Shown here: positions 50,438-59,218 of the stretch, one piece after another
Layout of the letters: every line of letters begins with the position of its first letter
Position numbering within the stretch: position 1 is the stretch's first letter
NCBI RefSeq assembly: GCF_004761865.1
Contig: NZ_SJDM01000013.1
Coordinates: 17,595 to 81,594 of the forward strand
Direction: 5' to 3'
DNA from: Crenalkalicoccus roseus
GTDB lineage: Bacteria > Pseudomonadota > Alphaproteobacteria > Acetobacterales > Acetobacteraceae
Length of the DNA: 64,000 nt
Program-made: the position numbers and the translations under genes
Notes under the pieces: model-generated
What the model saw: the letters and a program-made list of their open reading frames with translations, nothing else
The model's database searches: none
Told to the model about the DNA's origin: nothing

Positions 50438-52023
50438 TGCCGAAGGTCCTGATCTCCGACAAGCTCTCCCCCGCCGCGGTCGAGATCTTCCGCCGCCGCG
50501 GCATATCGGTGGACGTCAGGCCGGGCCTGTCGCCGGCCGAGCTGCGCGCCGTCATCGCGCCCTATGACGGGCTCGCGGTGCGCAGCGCCACCAAGGTGAC
50601 GCGCGAGCTGCTGGAGGCGGCGCCCAACCTCAAGGTCGTCGGCCGCGCCGGCATCGGCGTGGACAACGTGGACGTCACCTCGGCCACCGCGCGCGGCGTG
50701 GTGGTGATGAACACGCCCTACGGCAACGCCATCACCACGGCCGAGCACGCGATCGCCATGATGTTCGCCCTGGCCCGCCAGATCCCGGAGGCCTCCGCCT
50801 CCACCAAGGCCGGGAAGTGGGAGAAGAACCGCTTCATGGGCGTCGAGCTGTTCGGCAAGACGCTCGGCCTGATCGGCTGCGGCAACATCGGCTCCATCGT
50901 CGCCGACCGCGCGCTGGGGCTGAAGATGAAGGTGGTGGCCTTCGATCCCTTCCTCTCCGAGGGGAGGGCGCTCGAGCTCGGCGTCGAGAAGGTGGAGCTG
51001 GCCGAGCTGCTGGAACGGGCGGATTTCGTCAGCCTGCACGCGCCGCTGACCGAGCAGACGCGCAACATCCTCTCCCGCGAGCGGCTGTTCGGCATGAAGA
51101 AGGGGGCGCGCCTCATCAACTGCGCCCGAGGCGGGCTGGTGGACGAGGCGGCGCTCGCCGACGCCCTGCGCGAGGGGCACCTGGCCGGCGCCGCCCTCGA
51201 CGTGTTCGAGACCGAGCCGGCGACGGAGAGCCCGCTCTTCGCGCTCGAGAACGTGGTGTGCACCCCGCATCTCGGCGCCGCCACGGCCGAGGCGCAGGAG
51301 AACGTGGCGCTGCAGATCGCCGACCAGATGGCGGACTTCCTGCTGACCGGGGCGGTGTCCAACGCCATCAACATGCCCTCCGTCACGGCGGAGGAGGCGC
51401 CGCGGCTCAAGCCCTACATGGAGCTGGCGCGCCTCCTCGGCAGCATGGCCGGGCAGCTCACCGCCGCGCGCGACGGCGCCATCCGCGCCATCCGCGTGGA
51501 GTACGAGGGCCACGCGGCGGAGTTGAACCACCGTCCGCTCACCGCCGCGGCGCTGGCCGGCACGCTGGCGCCGCTGATGGGCGCGGTGAACATGGTCAAC
51601 GCACCGGTGCTGGCGCGCGAGCGCGGCATCGAGGTGGCCGAGACGGTGCACGAGCGCCACGGCGACTACGCCACGCTGCTCCGCGTGACGGTGGTGACCG
51701 ACCGGCAGGAGCGCAGCGTCGCCGGCACCCTCGTCGGCCATGGCCGCCCTCGCCTGGTGGAGATCAAGGGCATCGCGGTGGAGGCGGATTTCGCCCCGCA
51801 CATGCTCTACGTGACCAACCAGGACAGGCCGGGCTTCATCGGCCGCTTCGGCACCGCGCTGGCGAATGCCGGCATCAACATCGCCACCTTCCACCTCGGC
51901 CGCGCCGCGCCGGGGGGCGATGCGATCTGCCTGGTCTCGCTCGACGGGCCGATCCCCGAGCCGGTGCTGGCCGAGGTGCGCGCCCTGCCGCTGGTGGTGC
52001 AGGCGACGCCGCTGCGCTTCTGA
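50437..52023 (+). CDS. serA: D-3-phosphoglycerate dehydrogenase (long, ACT-containing)
   Basis: First step of serine synthesis: oxidises 3-phosphoglycerate. The 528-aa type I form has a substrate domain, Rossmann NAD domain [17 protein letters not shown], active-site blocks [18 protein letters not shown] and [14 protein letters not shown] with [12 protein letters not shown], an intervening allosteric domain (about 315-450) and a C-terminal ACT domain ([20 protein letters not shown]). Serine feedback through the ACT domain is known for some family members. The gene is coupled to serC and ends just before a strong hairpin. Confidence 0.97.
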   Translation: MPKVLISDKLSPAAVEIFRRRGISVDVRPGLSPAELRAVIAPYDGLAVRSATKVTRELLEAAPNLKVVGRAGIGVDNVDVTSATARGVVVMNTPYGNAITTAEHAIAMMFALARQIPEASASTKAGKWEKNRFMGVELFGKTLGLIGCGNIGSIVADRALGLKMKVVAFDPFLSEGRALELGVEKVELAELLERADFVSLHAPLTEQTRNILSRERLFGMKKGARLINCARGGLVDEAALADALREGHLAGAALDVFETEPATESPLFALENVVCTPHLGAATAEAQENVALQIADQMADFLLTGAVSNAINMPSVTAEEAPRLKPYMELARLLGSMAGQLTAARDGAIRAIRVEYEGHAAELNHRPLTAAALAGTLAPLMGAVNMVNAPVLARERGIEVAETVHERHGDYATLLRVTVVTDRQERSVAGTLVGHGRPRLVEIKGIAVEADFAPHMLYVTNQDRPGFIGRFGTALANAGINIATFHLGRAAPGGDAICLVSLDGPIPEPVLAEVRALPLVVQATPLRF

Positions 52024-52042
52024 ACCCGCGGGGTGCCGCACG

Positions 52043-52068
52043 GCGTGATCCGCCCCGGCGGATCACGC
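52043..52068 (+). terminator. Terminator hairpin after serA
   Basis: gcgtgatccgcc and ggcggatcacgc are perfect 12-nt inverted repeats separated by 2 nt, starting 20 nt past the serA stop, followed by TT. It probably ends the serC-serA transcript. The remaining gene-free 52,071-52,189 shows nothing else I recognise. Confidence 0.7.
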
Positions 52069-52189
52069 TTGCGCCTGCATGGGGCGGCCGGTCCGGCGCT
52101 TCCGCCTCCGCGGGGCAGGCGCCGGAGCGTTGTCCGTGCGCCCCGGCGCACGGCAGACGCCCCGGTCTCCTGGCGTGCGAGCCTCTTCG

Positions 52190-52217
52190 CCCGTCCGGGT
52201 GAAGCCACCCGGACGGG
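52190..52217 (-). terminator. Terminator hairpin after the Lon-N-domain gene
   Basis: cccgtccgggtg and cacccggacggg form a perfect 12-bp stem with a 4-nt loop (aagc), 7 nt beyond the stop of the leftward Lon-N gene. With the serA hairpin it insulates the two convergent transcripts. Confidence 0.65.
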
Positions 52218-52224
52218 ACCCCCC

Positions 52225-52896
52225 CTAGCTCGGCTTGCGTCCCGGCGGTGGCTCCCCGGCCATGCCGCCATGCGCCCCCATCTCGAGCAGCGCGAGCAGC
52301 ATCGCCGCCCGCTCCGCCGGGCCCCTGGCCTCCAGCAGCGCCTGCTTCTCCGCCACCTCGAAGGGGCAGACCATGGGCAGCGTCAGCACCAGCATCGCGT
52401 CCGAGGCCTGCTCGATGGCCTCCCAATTCGCCTCGATCCCGCGGGCGCGGAAATAGGCCCGCAGCGCGCCGAGCAGCGCTGCCCGGTCGAGAGGCGGCGG
52501 CGGCGCGAGGTCGAGGTCCTCGCGGAACGGCGCATAGTCGGCGCGCACGCGGCGGTAGCCGCGGCGCATCGGCAGCTCCTCCACGACCGAGAAGCGGATC
52601 ACGCCGGTAAGCGTGATCAGGAACCGCCCATCCTCGGTCTCGGCAAAGGAGGAGAGGCGGCCGAGGCAGCCGGTGCGGTAGAGACCGGGACCGGTCGGGC
52701 CGCGCGGCGCGCCGGGCTCGGGCTGGATCATGCCGAACATCCGCCCCGCCGCCAACGCGTCTTCGGTCATCGCCAGATAGCGCGGCTCGAAGATGTTGAG
52801 CGGCAGCCGGCCACGCGGCAGCAGCAGCGCGCCCGGCAGCGGGAAGACGGGGATCTCCGGCGGCAGCGCCTCGAAGGCGGGGTGGAAGGCCGCCAT
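52225..52896 (-). CDS. Lon substrate-binding (LON-N) domain protein
   Basis: A 223-aa protein consisting of the N-terminal domain of Lon protease without ATPase or peptidase. Typical blocks are PVFPLPGALLLPRGRLPLNI, FEPRYLAMTEDALA, FGMIQPEPGA and GCLGRLSSFAETEDGRFLIT. A helical half follows (IEQASDAMLVLTLPMVCPFE, KQALLEA). Such stand-alone proteins are widespread, and their role, perhaps adaptor or substrate binding, is not settled. It lies 20 nt after a thioredoxin-TPR gene and is probably cotranscribed with it. Confidence 0.9.
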   Translation of the reverse strand: MAAFHPAFEALPPEIPVFPLPGALLLPRGRLPLNIFEPRYLAMTEDALAAGRMFGMIQPEPGAPRGPTGPGLYRTGCLGRLSSFAETEDGRFLITLTGVIRFSVVEELPMRRGYRRVRADYAPFREDLDLAPPPPLDRAALLGALRAYFRARGIEANWEAIEQASDAMLVLTLPMVCPFEVAEKQALLEARGPAERAAMLLALLEMGAHGGMAGEPPPGRKPS

Positions 52897-52916
52897 CGCG
52901 CGGCGCGCCCGCCCGC

Positions 52917-53864
52917 TCAGCGGAACAGCAGCGAGGAGAGCTTCCGTCGCGCCGCGAGGGTGGCGGGGTCGCCATGGCCCCAGGCCTCGAAGAATTTCAG
53001 GAGCTGCTTGCGCGCCGCCTCGTCGTTCCAGGCGCGGTCGCGGCGGACCGCCTCGAGCAGCGCCTCGGCCGCCTTCTCCCGCTCGCCCATGGCGTTCAGC
53101 GCCACCGCGAGCTCGATGCGCGCCGCGTGGTCGTCAGGGTCGGCAGCCAGGCGCTTCTCGAACTCGGCGAGCCTGGCGCGCGCCTTCCGCCCCTCCGCGG
53201 CCAGTTCCAGCGCGCTGCGCACCGAGGCGATCTCGGCATGGCCGCGCAGCTTCTCCGGCACGCTGTCCAGCACCTGTCGCGCCTGCTCCTCCTCCCCGAG
53301 CGCCATCAGGGCGCGGGCGACGCCGGCGAAGGCCTCGGCGTTCTCCGGCTCCTGCTGCGCCAGCGCGCCGTAGAGCTGCAGCGCCGCCTGATGATCGCCC
53401 GCCTCGGCGGCGGCCTTGGCGCCGGCCAGCAGGTCGGCCGAGGGCATCTGCCCCCCGGCGAGCTTCAGCAGCCCCTCGACGAAGCGCTTCACCTCGCTCT
53501 CCGGCAGGGCGCCCTGGAACAGGTCGGCGATCTGGCCCTGCCAGAAGGCGACCACGGTGGGCACCGACTGCAGCGGCAGGCCCATCTGCGCGAGCTGCTG
53601 GACCAGCGCCCGGTTCTTGTCGATGTCGATCTTCACCAGCCGCACCCGCCCGCCAGCGGCGCGCACCACCTTCTCGAGCGTGGGGGTGAGCTGCTTGCAG
53701 GGGCCGCACCAGGTCGCCCAGAAATCCACCAGCACCGGAACCTCGCGGCTGGCCTGGACCACGTCCTGCATGAAGCTGCGCTGGTCGCCGTCCCTGATCG
53801 GATCGGGCGCGGCGGCCCCGGCGGCGGGTGCCCCCTGGCGGTTCGGGTCGAAGATCACGTCCAT
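52917..53864 (-). CDS. cnoX: CnoX-like thioredoxin-TPR co-chaperone
   Basis: A 315-aa protein with a thioredoxin fold (30-145), including the complete redox pair in VDFWATWCGPCKQ and the cis-Pro segment QSVPTVVAFWQG. Helical TPR-like repeats follow (AAAEAGDHQAALQLYGALAQ, ENAEAFAGVARALMALGEEE, RIELAVALNAMGEREKAAEA). This layout is that of CnoX/YbbN, a GroEL-linked holdase that guards proteins against oxidation. E. coli CnoX lacks reductase activity, but the CGPC motif here suggests redox activity, as in Caulobacter CnoX. It precedes the Lon-N gene, and the pairing fits protein quality control. Confidence 0.88.
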   Translation of the reverse strand: MDVIFDPNRQGAPAAGAAAPDPIRDGDQRSFMQDVVQASREVPVLVDFWATWCGPCKQLTPTLEKVVRAAGGRVRLVKIDIDKNRALVQQLAQMGLPLQSVPTVVAFWQGQIADLFQGALPESEVKRFVEGLLKLAGGQMPSADLLAGAKAAAEAGDHQAALQLYGALAQQEPENAEAFAGVARALMALGEEEQARQVLDSVPEKLRGHAEIASVRSALELAAEGRKARARLAEFEKRLAADPDDHAARIELAVALNAMGEREKAAEALLEAVRRDRAWNDEAARKQLLKFFEAWGHGDPATLAARRKLSSLLFR

Positions 53865-53898
53865 GGCGGCTGTTCCTAGGGCTGTTGGGGATAGATGC

Positions 53899-53936
53899 GC
53901 CGCCCCGGCCGGGAGACAAGCGCCCGGCGGGGCGGC
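53899..53936 (-). terminator. Hairpin between the YbaK/ProXp gene and the CnoX-like gene
   Basis: gccgccccg and cggggcggc form a 9-bp perfect stem around a 20-nt loop, located 12 nt after the stop of the deacylase gene. There is no T-run. It could end that transcript. Confidence 0.4.
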
Positions 53937-53948
53937 GGGCGCGCGCCC

Positions 53949-54506
53949 TCAGCCGCCCCCGGGCGGGCCGAGGTCCACCACCTCCGGCGCGTGGCCGAGG
54001 GCGCACAGGAAGCGCAGCAGGTCGCCGGGGCGGATGGCGGTGGTGGCGGCATTGGTGAGCGGGTGGAAGTGCACCCACTCGAACGCCTCCATCAGGTGGC
54101 GGTCGAACACCGCCCGCACCGCGCCGGGGGCGGCGTTGACCAGCCCGAAGGGCGTCACCGAGCCGGGCGCCACGCCGAGTTCGGCCATCAGCGCCTCGGC
54201 CGGGGCGAAGCTCGCCCGCCCGGCGCCGAGCCGGCGGGCCAGGGCGTTGACGCTGACCTGCCGCCCCTCCTCCAGCACCACGAGAAGGAAGGGGCCGGAG
54301 CGGGGCTGCAGGAACAGGTTCTTCGAATGCCCCCCTTCCAGCCGCCCGCGCAGCGCCCGGGATTCGGCCACGGTGAAGACCGGCGGGTGGGTGGTGGTGC
54401 GCGCCTCGATGCCCATGGCGGCAAGGCGGGCGAGCAGGCCCTCCGGCGTCTCGGGCCCCGGTCGGGCGGGCGGGACGGATCCGGTCTCCGGCAGGTGTCG
54501 GTGCAT
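53949..54506 (-). CDS. Prolyl-tRNA editing/deacylase family protein (YbaK/ProXp-like)
   Basis: A 185-aa single-domain protein of the ProRS-associated (YbaK/EbsC) group that hydrolyses mischarged prolyl-tRNA (Ala-tRNAPro in ProXp-ala). Visible blocks are THPPVFTVAESRALRGRL, the catalytic-lysine segment GGHSKNLFLQ, SVNALARRLGAGRASFAPAE, APGSVTPFGLVNAAP and VHFHPLTNAATTAI. The C-terminus carries a Gly/Pro tail. The 193-bp spacer to the divergent AI-2E-family gene would contain both promoters. Confidence 0.88.
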   Translation of the reverse strand: MHRHLPETGSVPPARPGPETPEGLLARLAAMGIEARTTTHPPVFTVAESRALRGRLEGGHSKNLFLQPRSGPFLLVVLEEGRQVSVNALARRLGAGRASFAPAEALMAELGVAPGSVTPFGLVNAAPGAVRAVFDRHLMEAFEWVHFHPLTNAATTAIRPGDLLRFLCALGHAPEVVDLGPPGGG

Positions 54507-54699
54507 GCTCCCCCTTTCCGGTCCTGGAAGCGCCGGGCAATGAAGCGGCGCCGGGGGAGGCTGGCAACCGGCGGGGCGGCGGGATTGTGATGGCATCCTT
54601 GCCGCGCCCGCGACATTGGCACCCCCGGGCGGCACGCCACCGGGAACGGTCCGGGCCCGGTGCGGCCGGGTCTTCCGCCGCCCGCCAGGGGAGCCACGC

Positions 54700-55770
54700 A
54701 TGAACCCAAGCACGACGCCGGCGGAACGGGCCGAGGAGGCCCGCTTCCTGCGCCGGGTGCTGATCGCCGCCGCGATCGCCGCCCTCGCCCTGGTGCTGTG
54801 GCGCATCACCGCGCCGCTGCTGATGATCTTCGCCGCGGTGCTGCTGGCGGTGCTGCTGGACGCCGGCGCGGCCCTGTTCACCCGCTATCTCGGCCTCGGG
54901 CGGCGCTGGGGCCTCGCGCTCACGGGGCTCGCGGTGCTCGGCCTCCTCGCCGCGGTCTTCGCCCTGGTCGGCAACCAGGTGGTGGCGCAGATGGCGGAGT
55001 TCACCGAGGCGGTGCGCGGCGCGGTGCGCATGCTGGAGCAGCGCTTCGGCCTCGAACTCCCCCGCCTCGGCCCGGGCGAGAACGGGGAGGGCACGCCGCT
55101 CTCCACCCAGGCGATCACCGGCTTCCTCGGCCAGGCGGTCACCATCGGCACGGTGATCTTCGACTCCTTCTTCACCCTGGTGCTGGTGGTGGTGGGCGGC
55201 GTCTATCTCGCCGCGCAGCCGGGACTCTACCGGCGCGGCCTGGCGAAGCTGTTCCCGCGCACGCGTCAGGCGCAGGTGGAGGAGACGGCGGGCGCGGTGG
55301 GGGAGGCGCTGCGGCTCTGGCTGCTCGGGCAGATGATCGGGATGGTGCTGGTCGGCCTGGCGATGGGACTCGGCGCCTGGCTGATCGGCCTGCCGGCGCC
55401 GCTCGCCCTCGGTCTCATCGCCGGGGTGCTGGAATTCGTGCCGATCGTCGGGCCCTGGGTGGCCGCCGTGCCGGTGGTGCTGCTGGCGCTGACCGGGGGG
55501 GTGGAGATGCTGCTCTGGGCGGTCGGGCTGATCCTGCTCGTGCAGCAGCTCGAGGGCAACATGATCACGCCGCTGGTGCAGCGGCGCATGGTCCACATCC
55601 CGCCCGCGGTCATGCTGTTCTCCGTGGTCATCTTCGGCGCCCTGTTCGGGATCGCCGGCGTGATCCTGTCCGGGCCGCTCACCGTCCTCGCCTATGTGCT
55701 CGTCGCCAAGCTCTACGTGCGGGACACGCTGCGCCACGAGGCGGAGGTGCCGGGCGCGGACCGCGCCTGA
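54700..55770 (+). CDS. AI-2E family (PerM-like) transporter
   Basis: A 356-aa inner-membrane protein with about seven to eight hydrophobic segments and the family layout: two N-terminal helices (VLIAAAIAALALVLWRITAP, LLMIFAAVLLAVLLDAGAAL), a soluble amphipathic middle, and a C-terminal cluster including LIAGVLEFVPIVGPWVAAVP and QQLEGNMITPLVQRRMVHIP, which is diagnostic. Substrates in the family vary and only some carry autoinducer-2. It is followed after 61 nt by a thiolase-like gene, and cotranscription is uncertain. Confidence 0.92.
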   Translation: MNPSTTPAERAEEARFLRRVLIAAAIAALALVLWRITAPLLMIFAAVLLAVLLDAGAALFTRYLGLGRRWGLALTGLAVLGLLAAVFALVGNQVVAQMAEFTEAVRGAVRMLEQRFGLELPRLGPGENGEGTPLSTQAITGFLGQAVTIGTVIFDSFFTLVLVVVGGVYLAAQPGLYRRGLAKLFPRTRQAQVEETAGAVGEALRLWLLGQMIGMVLVGLAMGLGAWLIGLPAPLALGLIAGVLEFVPIVGPWVAAVPVVLLALTGGVEMLLWAVGLILLVQQLEGNMITPLVQRRMVHIPPAVMLFSVVIFGALFGIAGVILSGPLTVLAYVLVAKLYVRDTLRHEAEVPGADRA

Positions 55771-55831
55771 AAGGGGGATGCGCTCCGCCGCGGGGCCTGT
55801 AGAGTGGTCCGCGCCCAGCGGGAGGAGCGGA

Positions 55832-57322
55832 ATGCGGCAGGAGGAGCGCACGCCGGTGATCGTCGGCGTCGGCGAGGTCAGGGACCGGCCCGCCGACCCG
55901 GCCGAGGGCAGGGAGCCGCTGGCGCTGATGGCGGAGGCGCTGCGCCGCGCCGAGGCCGATGCCGGCGCCGCCCTGCTCGCGCGGGTGGACGCGCTGGACG
56001 TGATCCACGAGGTCTCCTGGCCCTATCCCGACCTGCCGGCGCTGCTCTCGGAAACCCTCGGCATCGCCCCGCGCCACCGCCACTACGGCCCGGTCGGCGG
56101 CGAGACGCCGCTCGCCTTCCTGCACCAGGCGGCCGAGCGCATCGCCCGCGGCGAGAGCGAGGTCGCCGCCGTCTGCGGCGGCGAGGCGCAATACACCGTC
56201 GCGCAGGCGGAGAAGCGCGGCATCGCGCTGCCCTGGACGCCGCGCGACCCGGCTGCGAAGCCGCGCACGCGCGAATACCTGGCCGAGTTGCAGCGCCGGC
56301 ACGGCCTCGACATGCCGATCCGTGTCTATCCGCTCTACGAGAACGCCACCCAGGCCGCCTGGGGCCAGACGCCGGCGGAGGGGCAGGCGGAATCCGCCCG
56401 CCTCTGGGCCGCCTATGCCGCGGTGGCGGCGCGCAACCCGAATTCCTGGCTGCAGCGCCCCTTCACGCCGGAGGAGATCGCCACCCCCTCTCCGGGCAAC
56501 CGCATGATCGCCTGGCCCTACCCGAAGCTGATGACGGCGAACCCGCTGGTGAACCAGGGCTCGGCGGTGCTGGTGACGAGCCTCGCCGCGGCGCGCGCCG
56601 CCGGCATCCCGGCGCGGCGCTGCGTCCCCGTGCGCGGCGGCGGCGCGGCGAACGAGCCGAAGGACACCATGCAGCGCCCGCGCTTCACCGACGCGCCGGC
56701 AATGCAGGTGGTGTTGGAACTCGCGGCGGAGATGGCGGGCGGCGACGCCGCCCGCTTCGCGCAGCGCGAGTTCTACAGCTGCTTTCCCTGCGTGCCGAAG
56801 ATGGCGCGGCGCGTGCTGGGCCTGACGGAGGACGCGACGCCGACGGTGGCGGGCGGCCTCACCTTCCATGGCGCGCCGCTCAACGCCTACATGCTGCACG
56901 CCGCCTGCGCCATGGTCCCCGCGCTGCGCGAGGCGCCGGGGGCGCTCGGCCTGCTCTACGGCCAGGGCGGCTTCGTCACCCAGCACCGCACGCTGGTCCT
57001 CGGCGGCGAGCCGGACGGCGCGCTGGTCTCGCGCGACCTGCAGGCGGAGGCCGACCGCCGCCGCGGCCCCGCCCCGCCGCTGGTCGAGGGGCGCGAGGGC
57101 GAGGCGACGGTCGAGACGCACACCGTGGTGTTCCGCGCCGACGGCACGCCGGATTTCGGCACCGTGGTGCTGCGCCTGCCCGATGGCGCGCGCAGCATGG
57201 CGCGGGTGCCGCGCGAGGATGCGGCGACGCTCGGCGCGCTGATGGCGCAGGAGCGCAGCGCCGTCGGGCTCACGGGCAGGCTGCGCCAGGGCAGGGAGGG
57301 GTTGCAGGAATGGGCGATCTGA
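55832..57322 (+). CDS. Thiolase-like acetyl-CoA acetyltransferase family protein
   Basis: A 496-aa protein with the thiolase fold: TPVIVGVGEV at the start, the YGPVGGETPLAFLHQAAERI block and AAVCGGEAQYTVAQAEK where the nucleophile loop lies, ANPLVNQGSAVLVTS, and LTFHGAPLNAYMLHAACAMV and GLLYGQGGFVTQHRTLVLGG in the C-terminal half. The Cys of CGGEA occupies a nucleophile-like place, but the second catalytic Cys (CxGGG) of true thiolases is absent (GQGG instead). Condensation or cleavage activity is therefore doubtful; it resembles an uncharacterised thiolase subfamily. It overlaps the enoyl-CoA hydratase gene by 13 nt, suggesting joint action on a CoA ester. GGGAGGAGCGGA sets the start. Confidence 0.82.
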   Translation: MRQEERTPVIVGVGEVRDRPADPAEGREPLALMAEALRRAEADAGAALLARVDALDVIHEVSWPYPDLPALLSETLGIAPRHRHYGPVGGETPLAFLHQAAERIARGESEVAAVCGGEAQYTVAQAEKRGIALPWTPRDPAAKPRTREYLAELQRRHGLDMPIRVYPLYENATQAAWGQTPAEGQAESARLWAAYAAVAARNPNSWLQRPFTPEEIATPSPGNRMIAWPYPKLMTANPLVNQGSAVLVTSLAAARAAGIPARRCVPVRGGGAANEPKDTMQRPRFTDAPAMQVVLELAAEMAGGDAARFAQREFYSCFPCVPKMARRVLGLTEDATPTVAGGLTFHGAPLNAYMLHAACAMVPALREAPGALGLLYGQGGFVTQHRTLVLGGEPDGALVSRDLQAEADRRRGPAPPLVEGREGEATVETHTVVFRADGTPDFGTVVLRLPDGARSMARVPREDAATLGALMAQERSAVGLTGRLRQGREGLQEWAI

Positions 57323-58098
57323 CAGGCGAGGCCGTGCTGTTCGAGGTGGCGGAGCCGCACATCGCGCTCGTCACCATCAACCGGCCGGAGGCGCGCAACG
57401 CCGTCAACGGCGCCGTCGCGCAGGGGCTGGAGGCGGCGGTGGAGCGCGTCGAGCGGGACGGGGATATCTGGGCCGCGGTGCTGACCGGCGCCGGCCCGCA
57501 TGCCTTCTGCGCCGGCGCCGACCTGAAGGAGGTCTCGGCGGGGCGCAGCGCCACGCTCTCCACCGAGCGGGGCGGTTTCGCCGGCTTCGTGCGCGCGAAG
57601 CGGTCCAAGCTCTGGATCGCCGCGGCACAGGGCCATGCGCTGGCGGGCGGGCTGGAACTGCTGCTCGCCTGCGACCTCGCCGTGGCGGCGGAGGGCGCGA
57701 CCTTCGGGCTGCCCGAGGTGAAGCGCAGCCTGGTCGCCGGCGCGGGCGGCGTGTTCCGCCTGCCGCGCGCCCTGCCGCGCGCCATCGCGCTCGAGATGAT
57801 CGCCACCGGCGAGCCGATCCCCGCCGCGCGCGCCGCCCAGTTCGGGCTGGTGAACGCGGTGGTGCCGGCGGAGCGGGTGCGGGAGGCGGCGCTGGCCCTG
57901 GCGCGCAAGGTCTGCGCCAACGCTCCGCTCGCGGTGCGGGAGAGCCTGGCCGTGGCGCGGCAGGCCGCCGACCTCGACGAGGAGGCGCTGTGGGAGCTCT
58001 CCCGCGCCGCCAGCCAGCGCATCCGGCAGACGGAGGATTTCCAGGAGGGGCCGCGCGCCTTCGTGGAGAAGCGCGCGCCGTTGTGGAAGGGGCGCTAG
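57310..58098 (+). CDS. Enoyl-CoA hydratase/isomerase family protein
   Basis: A 262-aa crotonase-fold enzyme. CoA-binding and oxyanion-hole blocks are TINRPEARNAVNGAVAQGL, FCAGADLKEVSAG and QGHALAGGLELLLACDLAVA. The second catalytic-Glu region reads LPEVKRSLVAGAGGVFRLPR. It lacks an obvious second acidic residue at the usual hydratase place, so dehydratase, isomerase or hydrolase activity also fits. Its start overlaps the thiolase-like gene by 13 nt, and the pair probably belongs to a CoA-ester degradation step. Confidence 0.87.
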   Translation: MGDLTGEAVLFEVAEPHIALVTINRPEARNAVNGAVAQGLEAAVERVERDGDIWAAVLTGAGPHAFCAGADLKEVSAGRSATLSTERGGFAGFVRAKRSKLWIAAAQGHALAGGLELLLACDLAVAAEGATFGLPEVKRSLVAGAGGVFRLPRALPRAIALEMIATGEPIPAARAAQFGLVNAVVPAERVREAALALARKVCANAPLAVRESLAVARQAADLDEEALWELSRAASQRIRQTEDFQEGPRAFVEKRAPLWKGR

Positions 58099-58200
58099 AG
58101 CGGATCCCGTTCGGGCGGACCCGCCCGAACAGGTGAAGATGCTCGCGCAATCAATGAGCCAGAGCGTTTGCCGTGCGCCAGGGCGAACGGAAAACGCTCT
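58099..58200. repeat. REP-like palindromic intergenic element
   Basis: About 102 bp between two convergent genes, made of two hairpins. The first is gttcgggcg / cgcccgaac (58109-58117 and 58122-58130). The second is longer: agagcgtttgccgtgcgcc / ggcgaacggaaaacgctct (58161-58179 and 58182-58200), with two mismatches. The ends agagcg and cgctct are themselves inverted. The form matches the extragenic palindromic elements scattered through alphaproteobacterial genomes, but I see only this copy. It may also stabilise the two converging mRNAs. Confidence 0.7.
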
Positions 58201-58208
58201 GCCTTGCC

Positions 58209-59216
58209 CTACCGCGCCGCCTGGCGGGCCAGGGCGAGCACCGCCGCGCGGGCGATGGTGGCCGCGGGCAGGCCGGTGGCCTTGGTGCGGCGCTCCGCCT
58301 CCAGGAGGGCGGCGCCGGCGGCCTCCAGCGCCTCCGGCCGCCAGCGCCGCAGGGCGCGCTCCAGCCCCGGCTTGTGGCGGAAGAACACCGGCGGGCGCAG
58401 CCCCTCGAGCGCCACCCCCGGTGCCGTGCCGCCCGCCACCGCCAGGGCGGCGAGGTGCAGCCGCTGCACCTGGCGCATCGCCGCCCGCACCACCTGCACC
58501 GGCGAGGCGCCCTCGGCCAGCGCCGTCTCCAGGGCCCGGTCGGCCGCCGCCACCTCGCCCCCGAGCGCGGCGACCAGCGCCTCCTCGAGGTCGAGGGCGG
58601 ACCCCTCGGCGACGCAGGCGAGCGCGTCCTCCTGTGTCACCCGTCCGCCCGCACCGACATAGGCGGCGAGCTTCTCGAGCTCCCGGCGCAGCAGCAGCCG
58701 GTCCTCGCCCAGGCGCTGCGCCAGCCACTCCACCGCCGCCGGCTCCGCCTGCACCTCCAGCTCGGCTAGCAGGCGCGCGATGGAGGCGGCAAGCTCCGCC
58801 CCCCGTTCGCGGTAGCAAGGGATCACCACCGCCTCCGGTGCCGGCTCCAGCAGCGCGCGCAGCCTGGAGCGCGCCGGCAGCTCCCCGGCCTCCAGCAGCA
58901 CCAGCCCGGGGCCGGGGCCGGCCAGCGCCTCCTTCGCCGCGGCGGCGAAGGCGTCGCTCGCCTCGCGCACCCGTACCAGGCGCCGCCCGCCGACCAGGGC
59001 GAGCGTCGCGGCCTCGGCGGCGAGCAGGCCCGGATCGCGCGCCGCCTCCCTCGGCACCTCGACGAGGCGCAGCGCGTCGCCTCCGGTGACGCGCGCGGCG
59101 AGCCGCTCCGCGCGCTCCCGCACCAGGCCGGGGTCGTCGCCGTGCAGCAGCACGACGCGACAGGCGCCGGGATCGTCGAGAAAGGCGGCGAGGCGCCGCG
59201 CGTCGATCCGGGCCAT
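58209..59216 (-). CDS. holA: DNA polymerase III subunit delta
   Basis: A 335-aa clamp-loader subunit that opens the beta sliding clamp. The N-terminal VVLLHGDDPGLVRERAERLA, the clamp-binding strand region and the C-terminal helical collar (AALGGEVAAADRALETALAE, RAAMRQVQRLHLAALAVAGG, RRWRPEALEAAGAALLEAER) fit HolA, with the usual degenerate P-loop. It follows lptE by 2 nt, in the leuS-lptE-holA order common in alphaproteobacteria. Its 3' end faces the REP-like element. Confidence 0.9.
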   Translation of the reverse strand: MARIDARRLAAFLDDPGACRVVLLHGDDPGLVRERAERLAARVTGGDALRLVEVPREAARDPGLLAAEAATLALVGGRRLVRVREASDAFAAAAKEALAGPGPGLVLLEAGELPARSRLRALLEPAPEAVVIPCYRERGAELAASIARLLAELEVQAEPAAVEWLAQRLGEDRLLLRRELEKLAAYVGAGGRVTQEDALACVAEGSALDLEEALVAALGGEVAAADRALETALAEGASPVQVVRAAMRQVQRLHLAALAVAGGTAPGVALEGLRPPVFFRHKPGLERALRRWRPEALEAAGAALLEAERRTKATGLPAATIARAAVLALARQAAR

Positions 59217-59218
59217 GC

